NCBI RefSeq assembly: GCF_018691265.1
Contig: NW_024881283.1
Coordinates: 5,553,731-5,617,730, forward strand
Direction of reading: 5' to 3'
Length of the DNA: 64,000 nt
DNA from: Tyto alba
Lineage: Eukaryota; Chordata; Aves; Strigiformes; Tytonidae
This document shows positions 1-12,477 of the stretch, in pieces. The notes beneath the pieces were generated by a model. It did not search any database. It was not told where the DNA came from and saw only the letters and a program-made list of their open reading frames with translations. The position numbers were made by a program, and so were the translations under genes. Position 1 is the stretch's first letter, and each line of letters starts with the position of its first letter.

Positions 1-147
1 GTCTTTTGGGTCATCTCTCTCCTTGTCAGTCCCACAGCAGCACAACTGGAGAGAGGAAGAACCAAGTGCATGTGTATTAGCTGAACTATCTGAGGGTGTG
101 TTGTATGGGTTGTAGCTCTATTCCAGTTTTGTTTGTGTTTTGTTCTG

Positions 148-162
148 TTTTTTTTTTTTTTT
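148..162. repeat. T15 homopolymer
   Basis: Fifteen T following a T/G-rich lead-in (GTTTGTGTTTTGTTCTG). Confidence 0.9.
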
Positions 163-1460
163 CCTGGAAGGGAAAATAGATTCAATATTTTATTTGAATG
201 TATGCTGATGGAGGTATTGTTATTTGGGCAAGATCTATCACTGACTCCTGTAATTCCACAGAGGTCTGGCACAACAGCAACTTACTAAATGAGCAAGACA
301 ATACAATATGATTTTATTAGCTACTGAACTTTAGAGGCCCATGGTATTCAGAAGGCTGGAGAATAGTCGATTTCTCACAAGTTTCTCTTGAGATGATCAG
401 TAAAATCTGAGCATTTTGTCTACAGGACCAGGGATACTTTGTCAGCAGCCTTAGAAGATACAAACTGTTATTGCTTTTTCTTCCTTTAGGGATAAAAGAC
501 ACAGAGTTTACATGTATCTATAGACTGTGTTAGGCCTAAGCTTGAGCTCATCCTCAGATCAAACTAAGCTGGCAACCAAAGGATATGGGCGGAAGGACGC
601 CTGTGCTCAGACAGGAGCTATCACCAGATGTCTTTATCTGTGGTGTGGACACTTCTATCTGAGCTAGGTGTCCAGATTCCCCTTAGAGTCAGAGAATAGA
701 AATGGGATGAAACTAAGGAGAGAAACCATAGTTTGGACGTGCTATCTTATGGAAAATTTAAGATCTCCTAGACCTCCCTTTCTGCTCTTCATAAGGTCTT
801 TCCCTTTTAGCAAATTCCTGTGCTTAAAGCCCAAGACATTTTACAGAGGAGGACATTACTTCAATGTTATTGAAGGGATAAATCAGGCCACTAAGGAGTA
901 GGGACTGTCCTGAGGTGATCGTACTGGTCAGCATCAGCCCGGAGACTGGCACTTCTGTCTTTCTGCTTGGGACTTAGATCTCACAGAGCACTTGGGCAAC
1001 TTCTTGTCCTGCAAGGATTTGTCAGATTGCACCAACATGTTGGATCTCTGGCTCCTTTCTCACACAACCCTACGGGCTCAGTCCTGCCTCCGGACTGCCA
1101 TGCTTGACACTCTCAGGGCAAAGGGAGACCCTCCCGCCTTGATCAGGAAAATACTTGGCATCTGGGTGAACCAGACTGTTGCAGGATCAGGAATGAACCC
1201 AGATAGGACATGCAAGGGTTAACTGCGTTGCTTGCTGGAGTTAGGAAAGCCTTCTCACCCGTGCTTTCCTAACGGACTTTAATGTAATCCATGTCAAGAG
1301 GTTTGGCCAAGATTGTCTGAGCTTCATCATTTCTGAACACTTACCAGGTCCTTCAGGAGCACTTTGTGCAGGAGTAAAATTCGGGGGTCATTAAGTTTCC
1401 CATTAGATCTCAAGGAGACAGGCTATCATTGGGGCAAATGAGACGTAGCACATGATTTCT

Positions 1461-1516
1461 GGGGTTTTTTTGGTTGTGGGGGGTTTTTTAGGGTGTGGGG
1501 TTTTTTTTTTTTTTTT
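1461..1516. repeat. G/T-rich low-complexity tract
   Basis: Alternating runs of G and T (GGGGTTTTTTT, GGGGGG, TTTTTT, GTGTGGGG) ending in T16 at 1501-1516. Strand-asymmetric: all purines here are G. Confidence 0.9.
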
Positions 1517-2677
1517 AGTGTAAGATTTATTAAGGACTCCAAAACTCCAGACAGAAAGAGTTTCTTTTCCTGCTGTTACACAAGAAACCAAGAGGTTAAT
1601 CCTTGCAGGTTTTGAGGCTACTGTGTTGATTGTTCCAGCTTTTGTGAATCTTTTTGTTTATAGAAGACTTGCGAAATCATACCTAAGTGGTATTTCAAAA
1701 TGTCCATGTCTCCTTCTACTCTCTCACATACTTTATCCATCTTCCACAGTCTTTCTCTCCCTGTACTTCTACATTTTCTATTTTTGTACAAAATAGAACT
1801 GAAAAACAGAGTAAAAAAGGTTTGAAGTTAAGTGTTGTAACTCCCAAATGATTCTCCATATGGGATTTAAACACTTCTCCCTGCCCTCTGGCTTGCAGGC
1901 TATGTGACACTATTGATATACCAGTATCATGGGATCACCACGGTGACCTGCAGAATGGAGATGCAAACCACACGAACCAGAAGTCTCACGAGCTGGGCAG
2001 GCAAAGCTGAAGTCAAACTTTTCACTTCACTGTGACAAAACAAAATGAAGCACATCAAAATAGACTTTCATTTCAGAATAAAGGGAAAAGCTAGTTTGAT
2101 TTTGGGGATTTTTTGCTATTGATCTGGTGTGATAAAAAGAAAAGGATATTGTGGGGTTTTGTGTCACTATAGTAATGACATCCACATTTCACTACCAGCT
2201 TCGCTACAGAGATATTTCTTCAGCATGGGCTTTGCTGAAGTATTTCTGTACTTTATCATGGAATTCGCTATGCCCAGGTCTCATCTAGTGAGTCTGACCA
2301 GCTCTTGAAAGGCAGATCACCTCTAGAACTTCAGCAATCTGTTGAATTTAGAAGGCAATTATTTTGATATGTAAATGAAACGATGGGAGGAAAAAGGTAT
2401 CAGTTTTGAAATGCAATCAAGGCCAAAGATAAAAAAGGTTTCTCATCTAATCTCCAATAATTATTTTTTAAATTATGCCCTTGGCATGGGATACATGGCT
2501 GTTTCCTTAGCTAACTGCAGGAAAAGCCTCTTGTACCATTACCCCCAAGGCTGGGAGGAAGGTCATGTAATTCGCTTCTGCAATGGCAAAAAAATGGTGG
2601 TAAAATCTCTATTGAGTGCACTTAATGGCTCAGCAGATTATTAATGAGATATGGAGCTTTTCAAATCTAATTCCCGA

Positions 2678-2727
2678 GGTTTAAATCCAAGCTCTGTCAG
2701 CAGCTGGAGAAAGACCTAAGGAAAATT
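2678..2727 (+). repeat. MIR-like SINE relic
   Basis: GGTTTAAATCCAAGCTCTG followed by TCAGCAGCTGGAGAAAGACCT resembles the MIR core order 'GGTTCAAATCCnnGCTCTG...TAGCTGTGTGACCT'. Short and decayed; the family call comes from remembered words. Confidence 0.4.
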
Positions 2728-5280
2728 AGTTCTCGGCCCAGTTCCTGGAAGATGAAAAGCCGCCAAACAGTTGGCACTAATTAGGGCTTGTGTTGGCCCT
2801 CTACTCTGAAATAACCAGAGCCAGAACGGGCCAGGGAGAAGTAAACTGAAGTTGTGGGGACCGGTCTCACTCTCACCCACGCACCCACCCCGTTCCTCAG
2901 AGAGCATCCCAGCCTGGGTGTCCCAGCCGGAGCGCCCCAGCTAGGTCAGTCCCAAATGGGGACGGCTGCTGCCCAGGCAGAGAGCACAGGGAGATCCAAA
3001 ACTTGATGGTTTCTGTTGACTCTGAAAGGGTAGAAAAAGAAACCCAGGCACGTCAGAGGGAGAGCCAGAGACAGGACCCACTGTCTGACCCTCTTCGCCT
3101 GTCCTCCCTACCTACATTCTCCCCCTGTCCTACCTTGTGCCGGCCTCTGCTCCCGCTCTCCGCCTCTCACCAGCTGTAAACCTGCCTGGAAATGATTGCA
3201 AGGTGCATTTTTCCCTTGTATTTGTGAATACTAATTTTACTTGGGCTAGCCTCAGTGCTGTTCCGAGATGAATTTCCCAGCAGTGACTCCATCTTAGTGT
3301 AAAAAACAATTAGGATAATAAATAAAGTTCAATATCGTACATGGAGTTTCTTTTGTCAGTGGCACTTAATCACTCAGTTTGGGCTCAGGCCAGCCTCCAG
3401 ATCCGATCTGGAAAGCTGGAGGGAGAGCAGGATGATGTCTCCAGCACTCCAGTCCCTCGAGTGGTCCAGCCGTGTTTCAGCCATGCCTGCCCTACCCTGG
3501 GTGGTCCCCCTGCGCCCCACTGCATCACTTGTTCTCAGTGGTCTGTCACACCCGATCTGCCTTTACTGCTAAAAGAAATTAAGGCGGAACTTGGTGTACA
3601 TCCTGAGCCAGAGCTTTCTGCTCCCTGAAATCCCCTGGCAAGGAGAGAGGTATCAAACTGATCTCAATCACACTGGGACAGGCTGGAGTGTGTTAGGCAT
3701 CCATCTAATTGGCTTCTCTTATCCTGTGCTAATATTACTTTTCTTTGTAGTCTTTTACCTTTAATTAGTAATCATTATCTGTAAAACAAATAAATAAATC
3801 AAAATCTTCTCTAAAAGCTACTACACCATGTTTAAGAGTGGGCAGTCCAGCTACTTAGAGACCTCAGCCACTGCATTAATGCAAGTGAATGTTTGATCTC
3901 TTCTTTCTCCATTAATCTTCTTTAATCCACTGAGGTCTTGTAGGATTTCCAATAAGTGGTCATTCAATAATTTCTTCATTTCCAAAGAGGCACAAGTCTG
4001 ACTGGCAGTGCAGGCTATGGCACTGGCTCACTGAACAGAGCTTAGATTTCAGATTATGCGAGAACAGGGAACAATTGTTAGGTCAAGGGAAATACCTTGC
4101 TGGAAAAGGCATATAAATGTCATTCAGCTTGCAAAAGTTAAACCAAGATTCTAGGAAGTCCTGGGATTTGTTTCAAAATCACGATGCTCAACATTTGCAG
4201 GTTCTTTTTACTTGACCTTTATTTTCTGAAGCTTTATGCAGCAGGCACTTCATCCTACTTAACTGAAGCCTTCCAGAAGTTAAGTATCTAGCCTAAGCCC
4301 TTTATAGACTGTAGAAAGAAACAAGCACAGCCTGATCCACATGCCTTAGAAATGTATGCTGTCTTAGAGCGGAATGAAAGATGATAGGAGTCCTGCTGAC
4401 CGTGTTAGACTAGCTGCTTAAATTTAAAATTAATCCTACACTGACATTATTTTTTTATTAGTAGTAGTTTAGTCCAACTAGGTCTGATGCTGGAGAGAAA
4501 TTTCCCTTGGAGCTGTTTTCAAGCCAAGAAGCAATATTAGACAACATGTTCCTTCAGAATAAGTTGTCTATTTATGCATAGGACTGCAGAAATACGAGAG
4601 CATGTGATTCAACAGTGAAAGATCTGCTCAGGTTTTTCTCACTTTCAGTTTACTTCTGTTCAAGTTTATCCCAGATTTCAGTGCTTTTTAGGACCATGTT
4701 ATTAAAAGACTGTAAAAAAAGCCAAAAAGACACTAGGACATTAGACTAAGGGTCTTGCAGGTGTTTTTTACTTTTGCCTCAATCCAGATCTCCTGGACCC
4801 ATCTGTAAATAAAAGTGTAGCTTTTCTGTCAATGCAGTCTGTTCCTTTGGGGTTTTGTCACAGGTCTGAAGAGTATTTTATAAATGCTGTAATATTGGTA
4901 TTTTGGGCAGACCCCTGGGAAGTCTGAGGGGCTCAGAGCTGGCTGTGAAGGAAAGGCAGCTGAAGCATGGGGTCAGCTCCTAGGACAGAGACCTGAAACA
5001 GGTCTGTAAATTCTGATGATGTGCCGGGGCGGTTGAGCCTGTGAGATGAATTTTTGATTTAGCAAGTTTAAAAGCTAATGGGATTCAAGAGTTAGATCCA
5101 AGATAGCATACAGCCATCCAGCCATGAAGAATGGAGCAAGGCTCAGTTAGTACCATAATGGCATCTTAAAGAAAAAAAAGAGCCCTAGAAGGAAAGATTT
5201 TCTTTTCTTTGCATCAGTATGGAAAGGAAATAGATTTTCTTGCTGCTGTCACAAACAGGCAGGTTGTCTGTGCTCTCTCC
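2728..5280. other. Non-coding, no gene seen
   Basis: Mixed composition; 2830-3170 is GC-richer and C-rich (CACCCACGCACCCACCCCG). The 95-codon plus frame 3341-3628 has no domain and is considered chance. From 3650 to 4900 nothing but AT-rich unique DNA. Confidence 0.6.
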
Positions 5281-5360
5281 AAGCCTCAGTTCCCTATTTC
5301 TCCAGCGCTTTGTCATGTCTATTTAGACTGAAAGATCTTCAGGGCAGAGACGGGCTCTTA
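5281..5360 (+). repeat. Amniote SINE/LINE-tail relic
   Basis: AAGCCTCAGTTCCCTATTTC looks like the MIR-type 'GCCTCAGTTTCCCTATCTG' segment. TGTCTATTTAGACTGAAAG then TCTTCAGGGCAGAGACGGGC follows the word order 'TCTATTTAGACTGTAAGCTCTTTGGGGCAGGGACTG', abundant in turtle and other sauropsid genomes. It appears to be the opposite-orientation relative of the piece at 47807-47900. Confidence 0.45.
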
Positions 5361-6687
5361 GGGGGGTTTAGAAGATGGCAGTGGCACCCCGATCTTGCTG
5401 GGGGCGTGCAGATGGCACAGCAATTGAATCCATCGGGTACTTAGATAGCAAAGCAGAAGAGAGACAGTATCTTCAGCCAGGAGTTGTTCATCCCCGCTTT
5501 TATCAGCACAGCTGGAGCACGGAGGGCTTGCTGCTGGTGCCAGGGAGCACAGGGACGAGTTTCCTGCAGCCGGGACCCTGCAGGAGCACGTGGCAGCTGC
5601 CACTCTGCTGCCAAGCACAGATGCGTGGCCACAGCATGAAGCGGGGAAAAAAAAAAGCATGAACGTGTGGTTAGCTTCTGTCTCTCTGCCCCCTCACAAC
5701 AGCCGCTTTTGGAGATTCATGTGAGATCTAGGTGTTGCTGGGGTTTGTGCTGGCTCCCCAGCCGTTTTCTTCTGGAAGTGGCTCTTTGCTTTCCTCTGAG
5801 CTGCGTCTCAGCTGCCAGCTAGGAAATAAACCCTATGGTGCTCTGTTCATTTCATTTGGAGCGATTAATACTAAAAACTACAAGTAATACCCATGGGAAG
5901 TTTGCAGGGAACATTTCCTGTAATTAAAAATAACGCCTGGGCGACCGCCTGTGGGTTATGTTAGAAAAAAGTGCTGTTCCCATCTCTGCATGTGCAAATC
6001 AAGATTGTAAAGGGAAAATATTAATAGTCGATGGATTGAGTGGCCAGGGACGTGGTTTAGTTGCTGTTTCATTCTACAGTAGCAATTATCTGCACCTGCT
6101 TTCACCAGTTGCTCACTCAGGTACATTTGGGCAAGGGGACTGCTTAGGGAAATTCATCGGGATCTGGAAAAAATCAAGGTGTCTAGGCAAGCAAGGAGAT
6201 GAAGCTGGTTCTTGAGCATCAAGTGGTCTTCTTGGCACTTCCAGTGTGCTTCTGCATGCTGCAGAATATCAGGTCCGATCCTTACCATCTGGACCAATAA
6301 TCAAGGATTCATTAGAAACCCAGATTTGTTGTAAATTGGAACATGTAATTAGAAAATGTGTCTGCTAATTGAGTCCCTTTGATGTAAGTTTCAAGATGTG
6401 GTGCTGATTCCACACAGAAAGAGTTTTTAATGCCTTTTATTTATATACATTTTCCCCCATTTATTGTTATTTGCAGCTCAAACTCTTTGCTGATCAGAAA
6501 TATTCAGAAATTCATCTTGCAAAGAGCAGTGTCACATCAACTATTTATAAACACGATGCTGGCACAAAATGCCATTCAGCAAATTCCTTTTTTTAGGTTG
6601 CTTCTTCCCCCTCTTTTTCCCCCCCGCCCCGATTTTTTTCCCTTTCCTTTATATTTCCAACTACAAAACAAGAAGTTTCTATTTTAG
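5361..6687. other. Non-coding; possible regulatory patches
   Basis: Frames of 95-100 codons on both strands at 5358-5662 cancel each other as evidence. 5851-5945 (GCGATTAATACTAAAAACTAC, CCTGTAATTAAAAATAACGCC) and 6361-6600 have an enhancer-like texture. A C/T-rich tract (CCCCCTCTTTTTCCCCCCCGCC) lies at 6608-6630. Confidence 0.5.
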
Positions 6688-6785
6688 TTCACGCAGAAAT
6701 GTTCAAAGCAATCCAAGTGGTGATGATTCAGTAGGTGGCACTCCTCCCTCTCCATCGGCTCTCCGCCGATGGCAGCCCTGGCATG
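6688..6785 (+). other. Candidate short exon (98 bp), weak
   Basis: A pyrimidine-rich TTTCTATTTTAG precedes 6688, and a GCATG|GTAAGAAGG donor follows 6785. The plus frame between them is open and reads SRRNVQSNPSGDDSVGGTPP then SPSALRRWQPWH, a hydrophilic Ser/Pro-rich composition unlike its low-complexity surroundings. Entry phase would be 2 and exit phase 1. The frame stays open to 6850. I do not recognise the peptide. It could equally be chance, or a non-coding RNA exon. Confidence 0.2.
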
Positions 6786-6888
6786 GTAAGAAGGATTTTG
6801 TCTTCCTAAAGGTGCCACCTCTCCCCGGCAGTGGAAAACAGACTCCTTGAACTCATGTGCTCACCCAGCGTCCCAGAGCACCCTCTGC

Positions 6889-6911
6889 AAAAAAAAAAAA
6901 AAAAAAAAAAA
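6889..6911. repeat. A23 homopolymer
   Basis: Uninterrupted A run. There is no AATAAA signal close upstream and no recognisable retrocopy body, so I do not call it a retrogene tail. Confidence 0.9.
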
Positions 6912-8859
6912 TCAAGGTGTAAAACTCAATGCCACGGCACATTTCTGACTCGAATAATTTCAGTTTAGCTCTGCAGTTCTCCCTGCAGTTTTAATTAGTG
7001 GTGGTGGCCTTTGCTTACGGTCTTGGGAAAGTACCACATGGCTCTTGTTTGGTGTTAAGGGGCTGCCACTGTGCTCTGTCTTTGTACGGGGGCAGCTGCG
7101 AGGACTATTTCTGTTTCTGCAAAATGTTTTTGAGTTTCTTGAGAAAGGGAGCGCTGCAGACATGCACAATCTTATTACCCTTATATAAGCCAAAGGAATT
7201 AATTAAATAAATGCATAAAAATAACCTCTCAGAAAAACAGAACAGCTAGCGTATAACTTAATTTCCTGCCACTCTCTAAAATCTGCTACAGCACAAAGCC
7301 GGGTCTTTCTAATGCTTCTCACCTTGCGAGAAAATATCTTCAGATAAAGAAGAAGAAACTTTAACCCCTAAGACTCTGGCCTCTTTCCGTATTGGAGTGA
7401 CAGCTTAATTCCCTGAATTTTCAAGTGCCTGTAAAATATAAAGGTATGTGGATAAAAGCAGAGCACAGGGAGTCACAGCCCTGGAGGGTGCTGTGCCCGG
7501 TGCTGTATAGCGAGAGGCCAGTTTTGCACTCCTACCAAGAGCTGCTTTATCAGACCTGATTTTTTCAAGATGTAGCAACAAGTTTCACGGGACCAACAGT
7601 GGCTTCTCTAGAGCCACTACTGATCCAGAACACAAAAGGACCGGAGCAGGCTGAGAAGCAGCCCCAGGAAGGTGAAGAAGGCGCTGCCGGCGTGGCACGA
7701 GACTGTGCTCTAGCCCAGCACCGCTCACCTGGCTCCAGGGGAATCACTGCTGCCGTACACTAAAGTGACGAAGCAGGAATTGGACCCAAAGGATTTTTGC
7801 AAAGGGAAGCTGGATCAACAGGATGGATTTACCATCAAACTCTGTCTGCTCCGTGCAGGCTTAGCTCACTAGCAAAGGTCTTTTGGGGGGCTGCTGCATG
7901 GTACCAAGCAGAAGCAATTAGAGCAGATCAACATGATTATCCCAACTTGTCAGTAGTCCCCAGTGCAGAAAATACGGCTCAAGGAGCTCTCCCTCCTCTC
8001 TGGGCAAAAGGCATTGCTGTCCTGGATATGGGACTGTCCTTGGAGATGCTGAACATCTCCAGCAGTGGAGCGGGTATCTTCTTGGCCCCAGCTTGGAGGG
8101 AGCACAGCTGAAATAATGATACGGCTCTGCAGCTCCCGCGGGAATGGAAAACACCTCTCTTGTCCTGCTCGTGGGGGAACTCATTCCAAACCTAGCTCAA
8201 CTAGTGAGGTTGCAGGAATGGCTGCGGATTTAGGTCTTAATGAAGCAAATGCTCGTGGCCACAAACCCCACTGTGACAACAGGCTGTATGCTGTAATCAG
8301 GAAAAATGCATATTGCTAAAAACACCAAAGCATGGCAGATGAGTTTAGTGTTCCTAATAAAAAAATCTAATTCGCCTAATCTGTATCAAACACTAAAAGC
8401 TACATGCTACCAATTATTTTCTTCTAGTTTTAATTTACAACAATCAGTTATAATGGATGAAATTAATTCTTAGTTTAATTTTGTTGGCTGTGTGCTTAGA
8501 ATCCCGTTTTTTTCCCTCTCCCTTTTTCCTGATGCTGGAAATTAGCTGCATCTAGCCTCAGTGGTGCTAGTTAAGATGGAACATTGGTCCTAATTGTTTA
8601 CTAATCATCTCAACCATTGGTGTAATTCACTGTTTGCTGCAGCTTCAGTGTGGGTTTTAGTTTAGTCTCATTAGCTTTGCTTACCCTTTCAGATCCAAGG
8701 TTTTAAAATTAAAATGATAAACATTGCCATCTGTACCTTCCATCAATACATCTCTGTTTCCATCACTTACTCCGGTCTCACTTTTCCTTTAGAGAAGCCT
8801 GTGGGGTTATGCTCATCTAGGCTAGTGGAACTGCATCTTCAGAAATCCTACATACACAG
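6912..8859. other. Non-coding; possible regulatory patches
   Basis: No recognisable frame. 8376-8470 and 8560-8690 are unique AT-rich stretches with TAATTG, TTAATTT and CTAATCATC words and look like candidate conserved elements. Confidence 0.5.
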
Positions 8860-9040
8860 AGGCGCGCGCTTTAACTTTGTCTCCCCCCTGCAGAGGGGCC
8901 GGGCACGGTGAGGGCCGTGCTGCGGTGCGGGGGCTCGGAGAAGCAGCCCGGGAAGCTGCAGAGCCTGCTCAGTCACGGGGCGTTTTGCACGTCGGTAAGG
9001 GAGCTCAAAAGCTGTTTCGGGAGACGGTGTATCGTGAATG
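8860..9040 (+). promoter_or_regulatory. CpG-rich islet with exon-like core
   Basis: CpG dinucleotides are dense (roughly 19 in 180 bp by eye) against CpG-poor flanks, starting at GGCGCGCGC. Inside is a strong acceptor-like tract (TTTGTCTCCCCCCTGCAG, ending near 8892) and a donor-like CGTCG|GTAAGG near 8993. The roughly 101 bp between them is open in two plus frames. A perfect octamer motif ATGCAAAT follows at about 9076. This could be an orphan CpG island, a lncRNA exon or promoter, or simply a GC-rich patch. Confidence 0.3.
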
Positions 9041-12000
9041 GCAAAATTATCCTTTGGGTTATAAGCTCTTGTGCTATGCAAATCATTGACAGCCTCTCCT
9101 TCTTAACTACACTCTGCAATTTCCTGCGGCAGCGGTGGATGTGAGCAGCTGTTGCATCGCAGGAACTCGGCATAAACCTCCCGGCATCAAGAGGAGGCCT
9201 CTTCCCTGCCGAAGGGAGCTCTGAAGGAGTTTTCCATCATGCTATGCATTAGGCAGCGTAATTATCCCAAAAGACCAAAGGCTGTGTTCTCCGTTTGCTT
9301 GCGGGACCGCGGTTCATATTAAAGCCTTAACAACCTTTAAATAAAATGAACCTGCAGAGCTGGCTCAGAGGAACTCTGACAGATCGTGTTGGCTTAGCAC
9401 TTGTTGACATGAAAGTGTTTTCCAGATTTATCCTGATTTCCCTAGAATTTTGTCATTGCGGAGAACTGGAGCAAAGTTCAGACAAAGTCAAAGTGCTGGT
9501 ATTTTTAAATACAACATCTCACTTTCTCCTTTCTACATCGCTTTTCGTTTTGAATGATTATTTTTGCCTGGCAAGTGATAACGTATTACATCATCAGAAA
9601 GTCAGCTTTAAAGCCCGACACTGCAACCAGGATGTCAGCATTTTGGGGTTTGTTTTCTCTCTGACACTGAATGAAACCAGTGTGAAAATTGAGACCTTTG
9701 GGCAAACAAAACACCATTCCTCTGCTCAGCTTTAACAACAGAGAAACTTAGGAAGAGCTTATAGCACGCTTGCCCGTTATTGTCACTCTATCTGATCTAC
9801 ATGATGTGCTCAGGGCAGCAGGGACCAGGAATACTTGTACTCTTGAATGCGCACAGAGTTAAACCGATCAAATACACGCTGCTTTTATTTGCTTTAAGTG
9901 ACTGAGCTTATTTTGCTTTGGTGAAGACGCAGAGATTGTTATCAAGCTCCAGTCACTCCTGCAGCCTGGATGTTGGTGGCTGTGCTCCTGGTGCCGAGGC
10001 TGATCTGCGGCGTGGCCCAAGCCTTGGCATCCGAGAGATCGGCCGTGCCCGCCAAGGGATGCAGCAGGCGGTGGGAAGAGCTGGGCCCCTTGATTTCTTT
10101 CTTCCGAGTATAAAACGCCAGACACCAGGCAGTTTTAAGTGTAGCATCACTACCTCGGGATTGTTTCTGGGTTACGCACTTGATTCCCAAGAGATGTGCA
10201 GGTCTGGAGCCAGCGTTTCAAACCTCCCTTCCTCTCAATCTCCTTCGCTCTTCCCCCCGCCCCTGCTTCCTAACCGGGGTTGTAGTTTGTAGCATGGAAA
10301 AACTTTTGAAATCACCCTGTCGCTATGCAGAGCCTTGTATGCCGATGAATGGTTAATAAGTGCAATGCAGACGTAATTATAGAGTTATAAGAGCTTTATT
10401 TATGCTCTTCACATTAAAGTGATATCACACTATTAAATCTTCTTACCCATTAGCTACTCAGTGTGGAGAGAGAGGGAGAGCGTGTGTGTAAGTGAGGCAA
10501 TCACGGGAAAATTTTCTCATTAGTCTCTTAAGAACAGCAAAAGACACAAAGAAAGGCGTATTCGTCAGTCTGGGCTGTTATGGAGGCAGGCAGAGGTATA
10601 TTATATACTTTGACATTGTTCCTCTGGAGAAGTTGGCACACATTATTCTGACGAGCAGAGCGTGGAGGTCACCATGTACCTTCCCCTCCTTTCTTGCGCT
10701 TTTTCTGGCTTTGGGCACTTGCCCACAACACCTGTGCTCTGAGGCCCGTCCCCTCTCGCCAAGGGAAGGGCACTTCCAGTGGGCAATTGGCCTGCTCAGA
10801 GCACTGGGGGATATTTTTCAGCTGGAACTTTTTTTAGGGGGAGAAAAGTGCGGATTTGGTGATACCAGAATACTTCTGTTTTCAGCGGTGGCGGTTTTGC
10901 CTGTGTTCTGCATGATGGAAGTGAAAGCAGCCTCCTCCTGTCCCAGATGAGATGCTTCGTGGCAAGGGTTTCCAAACAACAGGGGATCACTTCTGAAATT
11001 TGAAATAATCCGTGGGTTTGAAATTCCCTTCCAGCGTGTTAAACCGTATCAAAGCTGCGTATGGGTGAGAAGGACCTATTTATTTATTTACTGCTACACA
11101 TCAGTGAAGTATTTTATTGAACTCAAAACAGAAGCCTTTTGATTCTTCTATTTGCCAAAAAGTTCTAAAATGCCTTCCTGGTTTAATTTCCCCCTCTTTT
11201 TTTCAGAACTGTCAGCAAAACACAATATCGGCCCTCTGACACTATGTTCACCAGAGGCTACAATGGAGGGTTTGCTTTCTGTTAAAGGACTCTTAAAATG
11301 TTCATCTGAAATTAATAGTAGAATATATTTTTATTATATGATGTGGAACAATAAACCCAGATGTTCGCTCTGCAACAGAGAGTTTGCTGCAGTGATATAA
11401 ATCTTTGAATTCATTTAGTTTTTATCTTTTGTTAGATGTGTAAGGACAGTTTTCTATGCACATTTTATCCAACTCAGTTTTCACTTAGGAAACCAAAATG
11501 AAGCTGTTTTGATCCCAAATGCAAATGTTTTAACTAGATGAAAATGCCTGCCAACCCCAGAATTCGAAAGTTAAGCTGGGTTAGACCATGGAGGTGTTCT
11601 GGTTTGGGGCCTCTTTCAGGTGATTTTAGGTTTCCAGTTACCTGTCTCCTGGATTAAGGTGGCTGTGATACATATCAAAGCTTCACCCTCCTCCCCAGAA
11701 AGTCAGTCCAAAGGGATGTGCTGCTGCTGCAGCTGCTTGCTGACTTTTGTGGCTGTGCTGTTTGCTCCCAGCCATTTCACGGTGCCTTTCAGTTCATTCC
11801 TGGACGAGCCAGCGGCTCCCAAGCTCGGTGCTGGTGGCTGCTCTCCTGGGCAGGGCTGAAAGCCCACGAAGCCATGCTGGTGCCAGAATGAACCGGAGCA
11901 CACTGGAAACTGTGTCTTGGTGCAAGGGTAGTTTGCAGAGTTGTCTTGTGTACAGTGCAAGTCCTAAAGTGAACAAAGAAAACATTGGTGCAACCACCCA

Positions 12001-12124
12001 CTGGTTTTGTTTTCCCTTCCCCGCCATTTGCTGTTGGTGCTCGGAGCACGGTGGTGTAGGCACGCGTGGGACGGCTGATCCAGAGATCGCAGATTGTGCT
12101 GCAGAGCAGCAGCACCACGTTTGC
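9041..12124. other. Non-coding, no gene recognised
   Basis: The longest frames are 129 codons (9346-9735 plus) and 152 codons (10492-10950 plus). Both lack a recognisable domain. Neither looked splice-bounded on a quick read. Several overlapping frames at 11700-12200 arise from GC richness. Confidence 0.55.
10320..10450. promoter_or_regulatory. Candidate conserved non-coding element
   Basis: Dense homeodomain-type words in unique DNA: GGTTAATAAG, ACGTAATTATAGAGTTATAA, TTTATTTATGC, CACTATTAAATC, CATTAGC. No repeat similarity seen. Conservation is inferred from texture only. Confidence 0.25.
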
Positions 12125-12155
12125 TTTGCAGGTGGGGAAACTGAGGCACGGTCTG
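12125..12155 (-). repeat. MIR-like SINE core relic
   Basis: TTTGCAGGTGGGGAAACTGA followed by GGCACGG corresponds to the reverse complement of the conserved MIR core ('GTGCCTCAGTTTCCCCATCTGTAAAA'). Nothing more of the element is alignable by eye. The local GC richness makes its limits unclear. Confidence 0.45.
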
Positions 12156-12477
12156 CCAGCTTTTCATCGCCGTCAGGAAAGAAGCCCCAGACCTGAACCT
12201 AAGTGCTTTCTGCTGGGTCTCCCCTTCCCTCTGCAGAGCTCTGAGAGAGTCCAGGTTTTTAAGAGGCTACAGAGGAGCGATTGCAGCCCCTGGGCTGTCG
12301 AGCTCAGCAGTCTGTATCTCCCAGCCGGGGCTTTGGATTGTCCCCTTCCCTCCCCATCTCCACACAAGAGGGCAGGGGGAAGGGGAGGAACAGCGGGGCT
12401 GGGACAAGCTGCTCAAAAACGCTGGGTCAAAAATAGTTCAGGAGGAGAAAAATAGAAAAAGAAAAGGCTTGTCGTGC

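Larger units (their letters stand above)
1..2677. other. Non-coding, no gene seen
   Basis: Unique-looking DNA apart from the T15 and G/T tracts. Open frames are 60-80 codons, unrelated to anything I recognise. Confidence 0.6.

Noticed and set aside
10492..10950. 152-codon plus frame
   Set aside because: No domain and composition follows local GC.
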